The notes under the pieces are model-generated. The model was not told the DNA's origin. It searched no databases and saw only the letters and a list, made by a program, of their open reading frames with translations. Below, piece by piece: positions 12,254 to 24,314 of a DNA stretch of 64,000 nt; within the stretch, counting starts at the first letter, position 1, and every line of letters begins with the position of its first letter. This stretch comes from Conoideocrella luteorostrata (taxonomy: Eukaryota; Ascomycota; Sordariomycetes; Hypocreales; Clavicipitaceae). Both the position numbers and the translations under genes were made by a program. The DNA is taken from positions 1 through 64,000 of the forward strand of contig JASWJB010000087.1 of assembly GCA_032433595.1 (NCBI GenBank). Reading direction: 5' to 3'.

Positions 12254-13324
12254 TTACATGACGACACCAGAGTTGGAGGCAATACGCTGCATAGGCGAGT
12301 TAGCATGTAAAGATTCAATGTGACGGAATTTGTGGTAAACTTACGGGCCACAGCTCAGCAGCTTCCTTACCGACGGGGCCGGTGATGGCAGAGCCCTTCA
12401 TCTCACCCTTGGGGTTGACAATCTGTGATGTGTTAGCGATTTCATTTATGGCCAGTGGGACGCTCCAGGCGTTGCGAAGCTTGGGGATTTCTTGGCGAAT
12501 GCTGGAGCTGATTTGGCAGCGTTCCTAACGATTCGTCGCCTCGTCCCAAAATGTCGCTCTCCTGGTTTTGGGATGTTTACGTACAACACCAGCGTTGTCC
12601 TCGAAGTACAGGAAGACACCGTCGAATCGCTTCCACGGCTTGGATTGTCTGACGATGACGGCGGGGTGGACCTTCTTTCGAAGCTCGGGCTTTCCCTTCT
12701 TGACGGTAGCCATGACCATGTCACCGACACCACCAGCAGGCAGACGGTTCAGGCGGGCACCGATACCCTTGACGGAGATGATGTACAAATTGCGGGCACC
12801 TGAGTTGTCGGCGCAGTTCATGACGGCACCACTACACTCGTTTTGTTAGTCGGGGCGATCCGAGTTGCACTTCGTCTCCAATCAAGCCGACACGGTGAGA
12901 AAAACGTACACAGGGAGACCCAGGGTCATCTTAAGCTTGCCACCAGGGGCACCACGCCTGTAAACAGAACTCCAGTCAGCCAGATGTCCAATTGCGATGC
13001 ATTGTGTGCCATTGTGTCACTTGTCTCGGTATCTCGGAATGGGCGTCGGAACCAATTAGCCAGCCTGAGCAGGATAAAAGTGATATAGAGCGAGCATATC
13101 GAATTGCGCGTTGCGAGGTGATTCTATGTTGCAACGTCACAACACCTCCAAAAAATCAAGTCTTCCACCTTCGAAACGATCGTCGTCGAGGAAGCCCAGC
13201 CTGTCGAAAAATCGTCGATAAATTTCCGTACGAAATTCCTTCTCTTGAACGTTGATAATTCCCCCTCCCCAGATACTCGAGACAAACAAACACCTGCAGA
13301 GTAAACTTACGAGATCTTGGCCAT
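12254..13324 (-). CDS. RPL23: 60S ribosomal protein uL14 (L23)
   Basis: Five exons (13311-13324, 12910-12957, 12585-12831, 12345-12422, 12254-12286) give exactly 139 residues, the family's normal length. The product begins [20 protein letters not shown], continues through [18 protein letters not shown] and [20 protein letters not shown], and ends [10 protein letters not shown]. These are diagnostic of uL14, which sits at the subunit interface of the large ribosomal subunit. Exon 1 encodes only the first five residues, so the first intron (353 bp) lies just after the start codon, a common arrangement in fungal ribosomal-protein genes. All four introns have GT...AG ends. Expression is expected to be high and growth-regulated; a CACGTG element lies about 140 bp upstream of the ATG. 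Confidence 0.98.
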
Positions 13325-13464
13325 TGTGTCGGGTTGGTGATGGCGTTAATTCGTGAGAAAATCTGCCGGAGTCTCGGGTTACCGTCGTTTACTGTAGTCT
13401 TTTCAGGCGAAAAATCCAGTCCAATCTGTGGGGTGAGAAACCCTATGGGAAGCGAGTGACACTT

Positions 13465-13470
13465 CACGTG
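13465..13470. promoter_or_regulatory. CACGTG palindrome upstream of RPL23
   Basis: A perfect E-box-type CACGTG followed by AC lies about 140 bp upstream of the RPL23 start. In ascomycetes such sites are bound by bHLH factors of the Cbf1 type, and they are frequent in ribosomal-protein promoters. Function here is inferred from position only. Confidence 0.35.
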
Positions 13471-13755
13471 ACGATATGATCTTATCAGTGGGCCTGTGTT
13501 GTTAGTGTGGCCAACCAACCAACACGTACGGAGTACAAAAGTTTTGTGCCAGAATCCGAACCATGGCTCCACACTGAACGACTAGCCCCGCTTGCCGCCA
13601 TGTTTTCGTTCCTGTTACCGTCTTCCACATGGTCGTGTAAGTGAGAGTATTGCTCTCCCCTTAATCGAGATTTGTCTTCGCCATACTAGTCGCCACGAAC
13701 GCAATGTGTCACGAGCCAAACTGCTGTTGCGAAGATGCAATGATTCTGATTATAT

Positions 13756-14700
13756 CTATGTCTTCCTGCCTGATGAACCACTTGTTGTACCTCCTTGGTG
13801 CTGGCCCGATTTTGCTGCTCCAAGATCCTCCCATGTCTCATCAAGGACTGCTTTCACTTCTCCTTCATTTACGGGCTTCTCCACCTTCTCCCATTCATCA
13901 TCAACCTTTGGCACATGATTTTTCAGTATCGATTCATTGGTAGCCGTGGGTGTTGTGCTAGTTTTCTCCGAACTGCCTCCACCTTGTAGCAATCTGTCTG
14001 CCAGATTGTCCGATCGAAGGTAGGTTTCAAGAAGAGGGCTGGTAACTGTTAAATGAATGTGCTACTGGGATCTACCAGGGTATAGACAGTCTGACCTTGG
14101 AGTCGAATTAGGCATTTTGAAGCTGAGATATAAGACTGTGCAGATTCACCAACGGCAGTATTCTGGTGGGCGGTCATGATGGCCTTCCATAACCCTTCAG
14201 CGACGGCACATGACCTTAAATGCAAGAGCCCTCCCTGTTGAACCCCAGAGTCGATGCGGCTCTGCAATGAAATTGGCCCCTCAGCACCAACTTCAAGTTT
14301 TGGCAATGACGTTTCCTCTGCACGTGATAACCCATGCTGGCGGTTACCAATCATACCGTACCACATCTTTAATACTACGTTAATGTACTATGCAGACTCT
14401 TCAAAGAGGGCGTGTCCACGTGGTCCTGCATAGATAAATGATCGCGGCAACGTATCGGATGGGAGGTCGGCTCTGGACCATGTTATCAAGACTTGCCTCC
14501 ACAATTCGGTCAAAACCGTTGACGTTTGTGCCTCTATCGACTGGGTCTAATAGAGAACCAACGGTGCTGGAGGGCAGCGGCACAATTTTGCTCCTCCAGT
14601 ATTTTTTCTCGGTGTTGTGAAAATACATAATAGAATAAGCTCATCTTCCAACACAGTGGCGTGGGAAATCATCATTGTTGCGACACAAAGAGATAAGTTA
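13756..14700 (-). pseudogene. Multi-exon or decayed protein gene, family not recognised
   Basis: Three minus-strand open stretches look protein-like and appear to belong together. The first (about 14400-14620) reads IVPLPSSTVGSLLDPVDRG and then FDRIVEASLDN and SRPPIRYVAAIIY. The second (14049-14366) contains SLQSRIDSGVQQGGLLHLRS and AVAEGLWKAIM. The third (13756-14040) contains TSPLLETYLRSDNLADRLLQ and an acidic tail with VDDEWEKVEKP. The second and third join cleanly over a 30 bp GT...AG gap, which is very short for an intron. Between the first and second the frame shifts (IIY continues as AGPRGHALFEESA in the next frame) and meets stops. I found no clear ATG. This may be a decayed gene, or a real gene whose exons I cannot resolve. 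Function unknown. Confidence 0.4.
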
Positions 14701-15355
14701 GCGCAATGAACCGGTTCATACAGCACGCGGTCCGACGCTAATGCGCGAACCTCATCACTCTACCAACCAAACCTGCTTGCGTATCCAATCGTGGCTGCTT
14801 ATGTGTTACGCAACGGCTGATCCATTCCACTCTAGACGGGAAGCAACTTGCATGATTGCGAAAGGGACATATTTGAGGTTCTGCCGTCGCAATGGCGGCC
14901 AACACAATACCGGCAGAGGACTGGACGGAGGAATTCTGCCCGAGTGTCTTCTCTCTCCAAAGGTTGGATATCCGCGCTGAGAGTCGAATCTGCCGTCGAA
15001 CAAGTTGGGAAAACACCAAAAATTGGGTAAAAGTGAGCGCGAGATCGAGACCTATACTGAGTATTGCGTGGGGCCAACAAGTAGCCCGGATGTCGGATTG
15101 ACTCTAGCTTCCCCAAGTACGAATGACCAGTTTTCTTTTAATATTTCAAAGGGAGCTTGATGGCATTGCAGATTCAAGCCGGTAGCAATTTTGAAGGTGT
15201 TGGCACTGCATGACGTGTTGTGGATTTCGGTCGGCGTGCTTGGTAGGCCGGGTTACGTAGCTGAAGCGTCGCGATGAGGAGATGTAAGAAATTGCTGTAT
15301 AAGAAGAAATAATCCATCGGTTGTCAATAATAAGCATACCACCAACTGTGTGTTG
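14701..15355. other. Intergenic, no gene supported
   Basis: Overlapping short ORFs on both strands (14738-15116) have no recognisable content and no consistent splicing. An ATG at 14892 (plus) opens a 69-codon frame starting MAANTIPAEDWTEEF that I cannot assign. Confidence 0.35.
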
Positions 15356-15440
15356 GCCCGGTTAGCTCAATCGGTAGAGCGTGAGACTCTTATGAGTACA
15401 CGAAATCTCAAGGTTGCGGGTTCGACCCCCGCATCGGGCT
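15356..15440 (+). tRNA. tRNA-Lys(CUU) with a 12-nt intron
   Basis: The sequence folds as a standard cloverleaf. The acceptor stem pairs GCCCGGT (15356-15362) with ATCGGGC before a T discriminator. The D arm contains TAGCTCAATCGGTAGAGC. The anticodon stem TGAGA/TCTCA encloses loop CTCTTAA with anticodon CTT. The T arm reads GCGGGTTCGACCCCCGC, with internal A and B box promoter elements at the usual places. A 12-nt insertion (TGAGTACACGAA) directly 3' of the base next to the anticodon is at the canonical nuclear tRNA intron position and is removed by the tRNA splicing endonuclease. Mature length is 73 nt before CCA addition. A T-run downstream (about 15475) can terminate Pol III. Confidence 0.95.
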
Positions 15441-17136
15441 TTTCCTATAGTTCCATTCTTCGATTGGCAATAGTTTTTTTTTTTTGGTTCACGCTGTGAG
15501 GCGTACCCGACTACATCACCATGGCAGTATATGTATTTTTTACTTAACTCTATTCCCAGAATCGCATAGAAGATGAACGACATGGCTGCTGCTACGTAGT
15601 TGTTTGTTCTTACTCGCAGCGGTGACTAGAATTGCGGAGGTCTCACCGTGACAGCTGGTTGTTCCCTAAGCGTTCGCCGCCGTCTCATTTCAATTTATTT
15701 TCATATTGTCATCTTCGTGTGCGTGTGTCACTGGGGCCAGTCGTGCATAAAGTGTGTATACTACCCTAAATGTCTCTGCATAGATGTGCTGTGATAATTC
15801 GCCCCGCACGTTTCTGGATGACGGTGAATGAGTCATATGAGTTATTTGTCGCTAAGCATGAAGCGTTTCGAGCTCGTGGATGACTTAGTTGCATGTAGCT
15901 TCAGATTAGTAGTAACTCAGTCTTCGCTACACAATTGTGCACCATGTATGCGTGTGTAGCCGTGCTGAGTCACAGTGTTCTCGCAAACCTCAACTGCATT
16001 ATTCTCAGCACCTATTTAAATCAGGGATATTTTCATATGATCGGAACCTTGAGCAGAGCGTAATCAGTTTGCCAGCTTGACTGAGATTGGCAAGTCAGCA
16101 CCATGTGGCTCATGGTGTGTTGAGGTCCTGGTTTATTGGACAGCCATATCCCTGCCTCCGCATGCAGCCTGTGCTATAATAATGCCATACGGATGGATAC
16201 ACAATGGATGCGGGCAGAGCATGGGGGAGCGTGCCCATGTTGTAATTGTAATGTTTCTACTGTGCAATGCGGCTATGTGGCCGCAACGTGACGGAGAGAT
16301 GGAGCATTTCACGCTCACCTCAGTAAGCGAAGGGTGGTTCAGGTGGATGCCAAACGCCACATTTGATTCTGACACCACTTTTTTGATTGCCGGCTGTCGT
16401 TCTGCTACCCAAAAGTTCGCGCGCGGTAGGGCTGGGGAGGGACGCATGGTTAGTGCGGTTCTCACAACTGTATCAATCAATGCACGGAGTTCGCTGGACA
16501 CATGCTCATCGCCGCTTCGTAATTCTGGGCAGACGGACGACGACGACGAGTTGCTCAGAGCCTGGCAGCTTTCACAGCCAAAGCAGCCTGAGCGAAGAAG
16601 TAGTTCAGTTAGTCTGGGACGGCTGGTAGAGACGATAGCCACTAGCTTTAGTGCCTGAGCTAATTGCATCGTATAGATAGCCTGCTACGGAGTATAGACA
16701 TTGTAACTGAAAACCATGTCAGATCAGACGCGGCAATTACCTGAAATCACCAAGCCCAACTGTTTCTAGCTCTCTAACCGTGGCTCGTGCCCCGTCAATT
16801 CTCATTACTACTATACCAATAGCTACCGTGCCGTCTTATACCAATGCCGTCTGTCGCAAAGAGCAACTCGTTTGCTTCTCATGTTTCTTGATTGCTCCCA
16901 CATTCGACCCAATTTGAACTTCACTTCGCGAGAACCCAATACGGACCACGTCTCGGAGCTTGCCGCCGAGTGGTTCTCGTTGCCTGCCAGCTGACAATTC
17001 CCATCTCCAACAGCTGCTGCTCCCTAACGCGTGATCGTTGTCGGCGACCGAAGAGATCGCCGATGTCGCGCTAAGAGACGCAAATAGGCACGCAATCAGG
17101 TCGCATTCATATCGGATAACTCATCTCACGAAAATC
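15441..17136. other. Intergenic upstream of the Zn2Cys6 regulator
   Basis: Long promoter region. Overlapping ORFs of about 180-190 codons occur on both strands at 16077-16669, but neither contains a recognisable motif or family-like composition, so neither is called. A TACGGAGTA motif lies at 16686-16694. Confidence 0.4.
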
Positions 17137-20069
17137 ATGACAAACAACTTTAATTTCAACAATATTGGCCAGCGTCAAGACAGCGTGGACAAGGCCAACA
17201 TGCCGTCGCCCTCGTCACCACCGCAGCACAACGACGCCACAGGATCACATCACCAATCTGGGAGCGTCACCGTTTATCCCACCACCGGCCCCGAAGCCTA
17301 TACCAGCCCGATTTTGGCACCTGGGAGTTCTGCGGCGCCGGCTTTGAACCCAAGATCTTGTGTCACCTGTCGCCGCCGCAAGGTTCGCTGCGACAAGCAG
17401 ATGCCATGCTCCAATTGTCGCCGTGCACAGATTTCATGCGTCTTCCCCGCGCCCGGTCGTGCACCCCGCCAACCGCGACCCAAGGACCCCAATGCGCCGC
17501 CAAAAACATCCAGCCACAGGGAGGTGGAGCTCATTAAGCGACTGAAGAAGTTGGAGGGCATTGTCGAGGAACTCAGTGGCCAGATCGATGAGCCCAGCGC
17601 GAAGCTGCCCTCGTCGACAGGCTCGCCGGATCACCAGCCGGGAATTGACACAGTGTCTCAGCGGCACATGTCTGCTAGCCTTGACCAGCTTGCGGGACAA
17701 GATGCCAGTCCGAAAGGCACCGACTCATCTGCCGGCCAAAGTAGTGAAAGTGGAAGGGCAAAGGAAAAGCAGCCAAATTTCGGGCGCATGGTTTCGGACG
17801 AGGGGCGAGGCACATCCCGCTACGTGAGCAGCGGTTTTTGGTCCAAGCTGAATGACGAGGTACGTCTTGGTTACTCGACGGGAACTGGCTTGATCGGATC
17901 GGTTTTCATTCGTGCTGATATGGTACTTATAGCTCGATGCAATTCGGGAGGAGACTCAACGACTCACCGACGATGATGATGACTCGGATTTTGAGGGAAC
18001 ACCCACCGACTCGCCAGCTACTGCGTTGAGCAATACAACTGACCACCACGCCTTTCTCTTGGGTTATCGGTCAGCAGATGTTGACCTTCAAAAGTGTCAT
18101 CCACTTCCTTCTCATGCCACCTTTCTGTGGTCAGTCTACCAAGAAAACGTCGAACCACTTGTGAAACTCATGCACGTTCCCTCGGTTGACTGGATTCTGC
18201 GCGACGCAAGAAGAAACTGCGGCAAGCTCACACCGGGTAATGAAGCCCTGGTCTTCGCCGTATATTTTGCCGCCATTACCTCTCTCGAACCAGATGAAGT
18301 GAGTGCTGATGCTTTGTCGTTTCTAGATTGAGGGCTAGAACAGCTAATTGAGATTGCAAATTTTGTAGGTACGGACCAACTTTGGAACCGACAAAGACGA
18401 CTTGCTTGCTCAATATCGCTTCGCTGTGGAACAAGCGCTCGCAAAAGCGAACTTTCTCGACACGTCGGATATCACTGTGCTGCAAGCATTTACCATCTTC
18501 CTCGTCGTTGTGAGACGCCACGACGAAAGTCGTTTTTGTTGGGCATTGACCGGGCTTATAATTCGCATCGCACAGGGTATGGGACTTCATCGCGATGGAA
18601 CTCACTTGAAACTCTCGCCTTTTGAGACGGAAATGCGACGACGACTTTGGTGGGCGATTTTGGTTTTGGATCTTCGATCTGCGGAGGAACTGGGGACTGA
18701 CATGGCGATAAGCGAGCGGTCTTACGACACACTCAAACCGAGCAACATCAACGATTCGGACATCAGCCCCGAGAGCACCGAGACCCCCATCCCTCGTGAA
18801 GGTAGATCTGACAGCGCAGTGGCTATCGTAAGATGCGAGATTTGTGAGCTCTCGCGGAAGCTTGTTACCGCTGCATCTGCAATGTCTTCCCTCTGCCCAT
18901 CATCTGACCAGTCCAGCATAGCAGAGAGGGAGCGCATGCTAATCGAACTATACAAACGCGTGGAACACAAGTTCCTTCAACATGTTCTTGACGAAACGGA
19001 TCCTCTTTATTGGGTGGCCGCCATGATCGCGCGAGTTATTGTGGCCAAGATGTGCCTAGTCATCTATCACCCAATGTTGTTCCCTGGCTCAGAGATTGAG
19101 CTATCGGAAGACATCCGGCAGCGCATCTACGTTGCTGCCATTGAAGTTATCGAGTATAATCACAAGCTAAACACCGATCCTCGGTGTAAGCAGTATCGCT
19201 GGCTATTCAAGACGTATACGAACTGGCACGCCATTGCTTATACATTGATTGAGACTGCTCGACGGCCGTGGACTGCACTAGTCGAGCGTGGATGGGACGC
19301 CGTGACTGGGTATGACATTGATCCTCTTGAACTCGCCAAGAAAGCTGATCATGCCGCTGTATTCTTGCCCCTGCGAAAACTGTTTACCAAAGCACGGAAG
19401 CATCGTGAAACGGAAATTGCAAGACTACAAGCCAACCAAGATGAAGCTCGTCGGCTGGACTTTGCAGAGCGCATGAACCCAGCCCAAGCACGATTTGGCC
19501 CTGTTCCCGGGGCCGAAAATAGAATGGAACAAATGAGAGAAAAGTGGTGGTCGCTTGTTCGCCCGCGAGGAGCCAGTCCAGCACCCTTTGGCACTCGTCA
19601 GTCAATTAAGTCTCAAGATCCGTCATTGACAAGCCAAGCTGGCAGTGACACATTAAGGTCCCCAGGTGGCACTGACCCATCCCAGCTTAATATTTCATCT
19701 GCAGCGATGGAGTATATGGACGGCTTCATGGCTCAGCCAAACCCCAACATGGCTGAATTCTGGACTCTTGATCGCTTTGCTGGTGGCGGTACTGGTAATA
19801 CATCCGCATCTCCTCAGATACCTCTCCAGAGTCAACTAGGCAATCAGGAGGCTCTACGCCAACAAGCCATGACGCTGCAGACACAGCCCTCCAAGGATGA
19901 CAACTTGCCACCGTATTTGTGGTCGGATCCTTTCACGGGCATGAACACAAAGCTTGATGGGCCGGGTGATGATATCGACATGCTAGCGGATGATTTCGAC
20001 TGGCAGGATTGGAGCCAGAGCATCAAGGGATTGGAGATGGAAAGTACGCAGACTCGAGAGGGCTGGTGA
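17137..20069 (+). CDS. Zn2Cys6 fungal transcription factor with fungal-specific TF domain
   Basis: Three exons (17137-17859, 17933-18298, 18369-20069) with 73 and 70 bp introns encode 929 residues. The binuclear zinc cluster is at about residues 74-102 (CVTCRRRKVRCDKQMPCSNC followed by RRAQISC), all six cysteines present. A proline-rich linker and a short coiled coil (EVELIKRLKKLEGIVEELSG, about 130-150) follow, as expected for a dimerising CCG/CGG binder. The middle region (about 270-560; FAVYFAAITSLEPDE; ETEMRRRLWWAILVLDLRSA) is the fungal-specific transcription-factor domain. The C-terminus is acidic and rich in Asp/Trp (DDIDMLADDFDWQDWS), resembling an activation domain. Start ATG 17137 is the first ATG giving family-like sequence. 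Target genes cannot be told from context. Confidence 0.93.
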
Positions 20070-20591
20070 TGATAGTTCATTGTACGTGAAGATGATTTGG
20101 AGAGACGACGGCGTATTTGGGCTTCATGTATATGTACTTTTGTTGCCTCTAAGTTTCTTTTGATACCCTCGGGTTGGGGATGGGATTGGATCTGTAGCCC
20201 GTAGCTTTGAACACCCACTCACTCACTCACTCACCAACTATCGCTCCTACCTCGTATTTGCGGTTCCCGGCTTCTTCCATTGCTTCTAGCTGTATTAACG
20301 AAACTGAATAACCGTAGACGTAATTTTACCCAATTAGGTGTTTCCTGACATCGAAAGGCTTTATCATTGGAGTATGTCGAGTATCTATGAAGTATGGTAT
20401 GGGGGTTGCTCCCGCGATGTTAAGACACCAGACCCGCTTTTTTCTTCTTCCCAAGGTTGACAATCCTGACCTGTCGATGATGGCCAACCTTCCGGCTCCT
20501 CCCTTGTACAAGTACACTTCACATAACGTGCGCGTAAGACATCTCCTCGTAAATTACGAGAGTTATTCTTTACTACGGGTTTTCCGTCACA
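20070..20591. other. Intergenic with short ACTC tandem repeat
   Basis: 3' region of the regulator and promoter of Cactin. A short ACTC tandem run lies at about 20217-20234. Nothing else recognised. Confidence 0.5.
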
Positions 20592-22140
20592 ATGAATCCA
20601 GATCGCCGGGCAATGATTGACGGCCAAAGCTCTCCCCGTCGACGAAATCCCACCTCCGCAAGCATCGACTACAGCAATCGCATCTCGAAACCTTCCAAGC
20701 CAGGGCCTTCGAAAACCGCCCAAAATGCGACTAAATATCTCACAGAGGAGGAACAGTCACGAAAGTTTGTGGCAGATGAAGATAAATTTGTTCTGAAGCA
20801 GTCCAAGAAGAAGGCAGGCATTCGGGTGCGTGAGGCACGAGCCAAACCAATCGATCGTCTCGCCTTCAACCTGCGCTACATCGATGCAGAACGAGATGTG
20901 CTAGATGATGACGATGGCGATATCGATATTGAAGTAGGTGCGCCAGCGGACATTGTCCATGCTCTGAGCTTAGCCCAGCTAAAGGAGCTTGAGTCGGATA
21001 TTTCGTCATACTTAATACTTGAGACGGATAAACGAAACCGACGGTACTGGGAGGCCTTGCGAACGCTCTGCGCCGACTTGCAGTCTAAGATCTACGCGGA
21101 TGCGAGTGATGGACGAGTGGTGAATAGTGTTGTGGACGACATTGATAGGATTCTTAGTCCAAAGACATATGATCAGTTGGAAGCACTAGAGAAGCAGATC
21201 AAAGCCAAGTTACGGTCGGATGAAGACATCGATACGGACTATTGGGAGCAACTATTGCGCCACCTCTTGGTTTGGAAGTCCAAGGCGACCCTGGCACGGA
21301 TATATGACGACATTAAGGAGAAGCGTACTGAGATGCTGAAGGCTCGAGGGCCAACTGCTCCATCTAAGCAAGCTTCGGTAACGACATTGAGTGCTGACGC
21401 AACAGCATCTGGCTCAACTCCAATAATACCACTCGCTGGGAATGAAGATGCTTCAAACGTCACCAACGCCCTGTATGACCGAGAAGCTGCTCGAGGCATA
21501 TCTGAAAATGAAGAGATTTTCACTGCAGAAGAAGAAGTAACTACAAGCTCCAAGCCTCAATGGGCAGATAAGTACAGAGCACGAAAACCACGATACTTCA
21601 ACAGAGTTCAAATGGGATATGAGTGGAACAAATATAACCAAACTCACTACGATCATGACAACCCACCCCCCAAAGTCGTTCAAGGATACAAGTTCAACAT
21701 TTTTTACCCGGAGCTCATCGACAAGACGAAGGCACCAACATTTAAAATTATTCGGGAGCATGGCAGACGGCGAGGAGAGTCATTTGCTGCAGCTGGCGAG
21801 AACGACACATGCCTTATTCGATTCATAGCGGGACCACCGTACGAAGATATTGCCTTTCGAATTGTCGACCGGGAATGGGACTATAGCGCCAAGAGGGAGC
21901 GTGGGTTCAAGAGTTCCTTTGAAAAGGTAAGAGACGATATCAATGCCACGCAGCACATCCTCCTTTGGTATAAGAAGAAGGAGACGAAGAAGAAGAAGGC
22001 ATGACTAACCGGGATGACAATAGGGGATATTGCAACTCCACTTCCAGTTCAAAAAGGTATGTACTTCCGAAGTCCATCTTTCACTTTTGAAATGAGGGAG
22101 GAGACTAACGAGGCGTGGATAGATCTTTTATCGTAAATAG
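20592..22140 (+). CDS. Splicing factor Cactin
   Basis: Three exons: 20592-21926, a 33 bp exon 22024-22056 and an 18 bp last exon 22123-22140, giving 461 residues. The middle domain (KPIDRLAFNLRYIDAE, residues about 90-200) and the hallmark C-terminal domain (RKPRYFNRVQMGYEWNKYNQ, then THYDHDNPPPKVVQGYKFNI and GPPYEDIAFRIVDREWDYS) identify Cactin. The two small exons supply the invariant end, GILQLHFQFKKIFYRK then stop, matching the LLLHFxFKRxxYRR ending of the family. Without them the frame would read on into a spurious lysine-rich tail. Family knowledge: Cactin is a nuclear, spliceosome-associated factor needed for efficient pre-mRNA splicing (Cay1 in fission yeast). It is shorter than animal homologues, as usual in fungi. 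Confidence 0.95.
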
Positions 22141-24314
22141 ACGCTTTCGCGACAGGACTGTGGATGCTCACAACAAGGTCTCTTCCGCCAAGTGAACGGC
22201 GTGAGGTACTTTGTGGAGCTGCGAGTTGACGCCTTCGGAGGGAAGTCAGCAGTGGCGACAAAGCAATGGGAGAGCTACAAAATGGCAAGCGGAAACCGAA
22301 TTTGTGCAGCAAAACCGATAAGGGGATCATAGTTGCTCACGCAGCAGATGACTGCGTATTCCTGGATAGGAATGTTTTCTCATTAGATTTACCAATCAAT
22401 AATCGGCTATTGAATCTGTACCGATCCGTCTGTGCTACGCCTCCAAAACGGGCGCTGTATCCTGGCGTCCGCCCGTTTTCATGTTATCGCAACGTCTACT
22501 CCACTCTGATATGAAACCATGTGGCTTTGAACTTGCCTGAAAAGAAGGAGGAAAGAATTTTCGTCAAGAGGGGCAGAGGCAAGAGGCCTGGCCAAATAAC
22601 CCTTCAAGCGTCGGCACCGGTCAGCGATTCATGAGCAGCCTCGCCGGGGAAGGATCCCTGACAACATCTATAGAAGAGTTCCCACGCCCTCCCACGAGGA
22701 CTATCATCCCGGCACTCTGGACCAGGAAATAGCTATTCGACAGAATAGGGATTTTCGTGGCTACTTGAGGTATTAACACCATTTGCCCAAGGGCAAAAGC
22801 TGGAGCTGCACCCTTGCTGAAGAAACAAATTACGCCCAGCTGAACCTTACATATACTCCTATGACAAGGCTGGAATGCTTCATGGAGGCCTCTGTTTGGC
22901 GATTGCATTTTATGACGCTCCTACTTGACCAGGATGAGAGAGCTGTGGCTGTCCAAGTGATGGGGCAGGTTTCATTATCCCGGAACTTGCCATTTTTAAT
23001 TCGGATTACAACCTTCGAGAAACGGGAACGCCTTGCTGTTGGTTTCCACCGCAAGAAAATAATATCATAATTAAGGAAAGGGCGGCGATGACACTATTTT
23101 AGAAAAGTGGTCACATAGGACGCCCACCCGTTCCGGCATTTCACTCAAAAGATATTACATACCAGACCGGACCGCATTGCAGCGGCCAGAGCGTGGCCTC
23201 AGCAGCAAAACCCAATAGCAGCCTAGTCTTACCATGGGCAAGTGTCTATTATCATACTAGTACACGATGTACAAACTTTCGTCTGGTAAAATCGGTCCTG
23301 GTGGGCTCCTCTGTTGTCTCACAACTCTACAGCGTTCATCCCTGTCCTCATCCAAACGGGCGCACACCCCAAAGCATCCTATGCCTGGTGCAACCTCAAA
23401 TCATGACAAGGTACACGCCCACGTACATTCACCATAATACATACGATCTACGGGGTCAAGAACCTTACTGCAGATGCGATGCATATCATAAATCGTAGGA
23501 TATCGGTGTCATCTAGACGCGGCCCAAGAACAAGGCCTTTCTCCGGTCCGTTTACGGCCTCATCCCGAGATACTTGAATGTCCAAGATGGAACCTGTCAG
23601 TGCTTGACACATACAAATGCGAGCACAAAGAGGCACACGTGTGTACTATGTCTGTTGCACATCTGGCCATACGGAGCAGCATGTCTGTGCTCCTCACTTT
23701 CCATTTTGATGGGAGGGTATAACTATCGCGGTAGGTGGCGTGTGCTGCATGAGACCACCCTTGCAAATGGGGGTGGGTCATAAGAACGAATGGCAGTTAT
23801 CCGTGGTCCAGCAAATAAATACTTACTACTTCTATCAAGCTGATATAACGACCGTCGGTACCCTCTCCCGGCGAAACAGCTTGCCGGAGGTTTAGTCTCT
23901 ATTCTATTGGGAGAAAAGAAGAGGGGGTTCAACGTGAACCTTTGTATAAGTAATTACATTCCTTCTCCTCTGTATCTTGAGCTTTTACTCTTATTGAATA
24001 TTTTCGTCTCCATCCTCTTATTTACTCTTGGATCAACCCGTGTAGTGTCTCACTGCCGTGCTTGACCACTCTCAACTCTCTTTCAAGCTGTCCGAGCTGC
24101 CTTTCGATAACACACAAGTCACCGAGGCTGTATTGTCTGGGCTAGGTGATGAGATACAAGAGACACTGCATCAAGTCTGTCGTCTGAAGACCGATTTTAC
24201 CTGTCTTCTTGGGAGACCGAGCCATTGTGCTCTGACACTGCATCTCGTGAGCTTTACAAAATCCATTTGCAAGCTACGCACGTACTAGCTGAGAGTGGAA
24301 ACAATCAGGTGCAA
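22141..24314. other. Intergenic, upstream region of the forkhead gene
   Basis: About 2.2 kb with only short ORFs in all frames and no recognisable domain, RNA gene or repeat. The last part (from about 23950) is pyrimidine-rich and probably includes the 5' UTR of the forkhead gene. An open frame from 24225 has no ATG before 24315. Confidence 0.5.

Noticed and set aside
16077..16669. Overlapping ORFs of about 180-190 codons on both strands
   Set aside because: No recognisable motif, no splice logic, and the plus one lacks an ATG start. Open in both directions by composition.
21927..22004. Lys-rich C-terminal extension of Cactin
   Set aside because: It is intron sequence read through. Splicing restores the conserved family ending.
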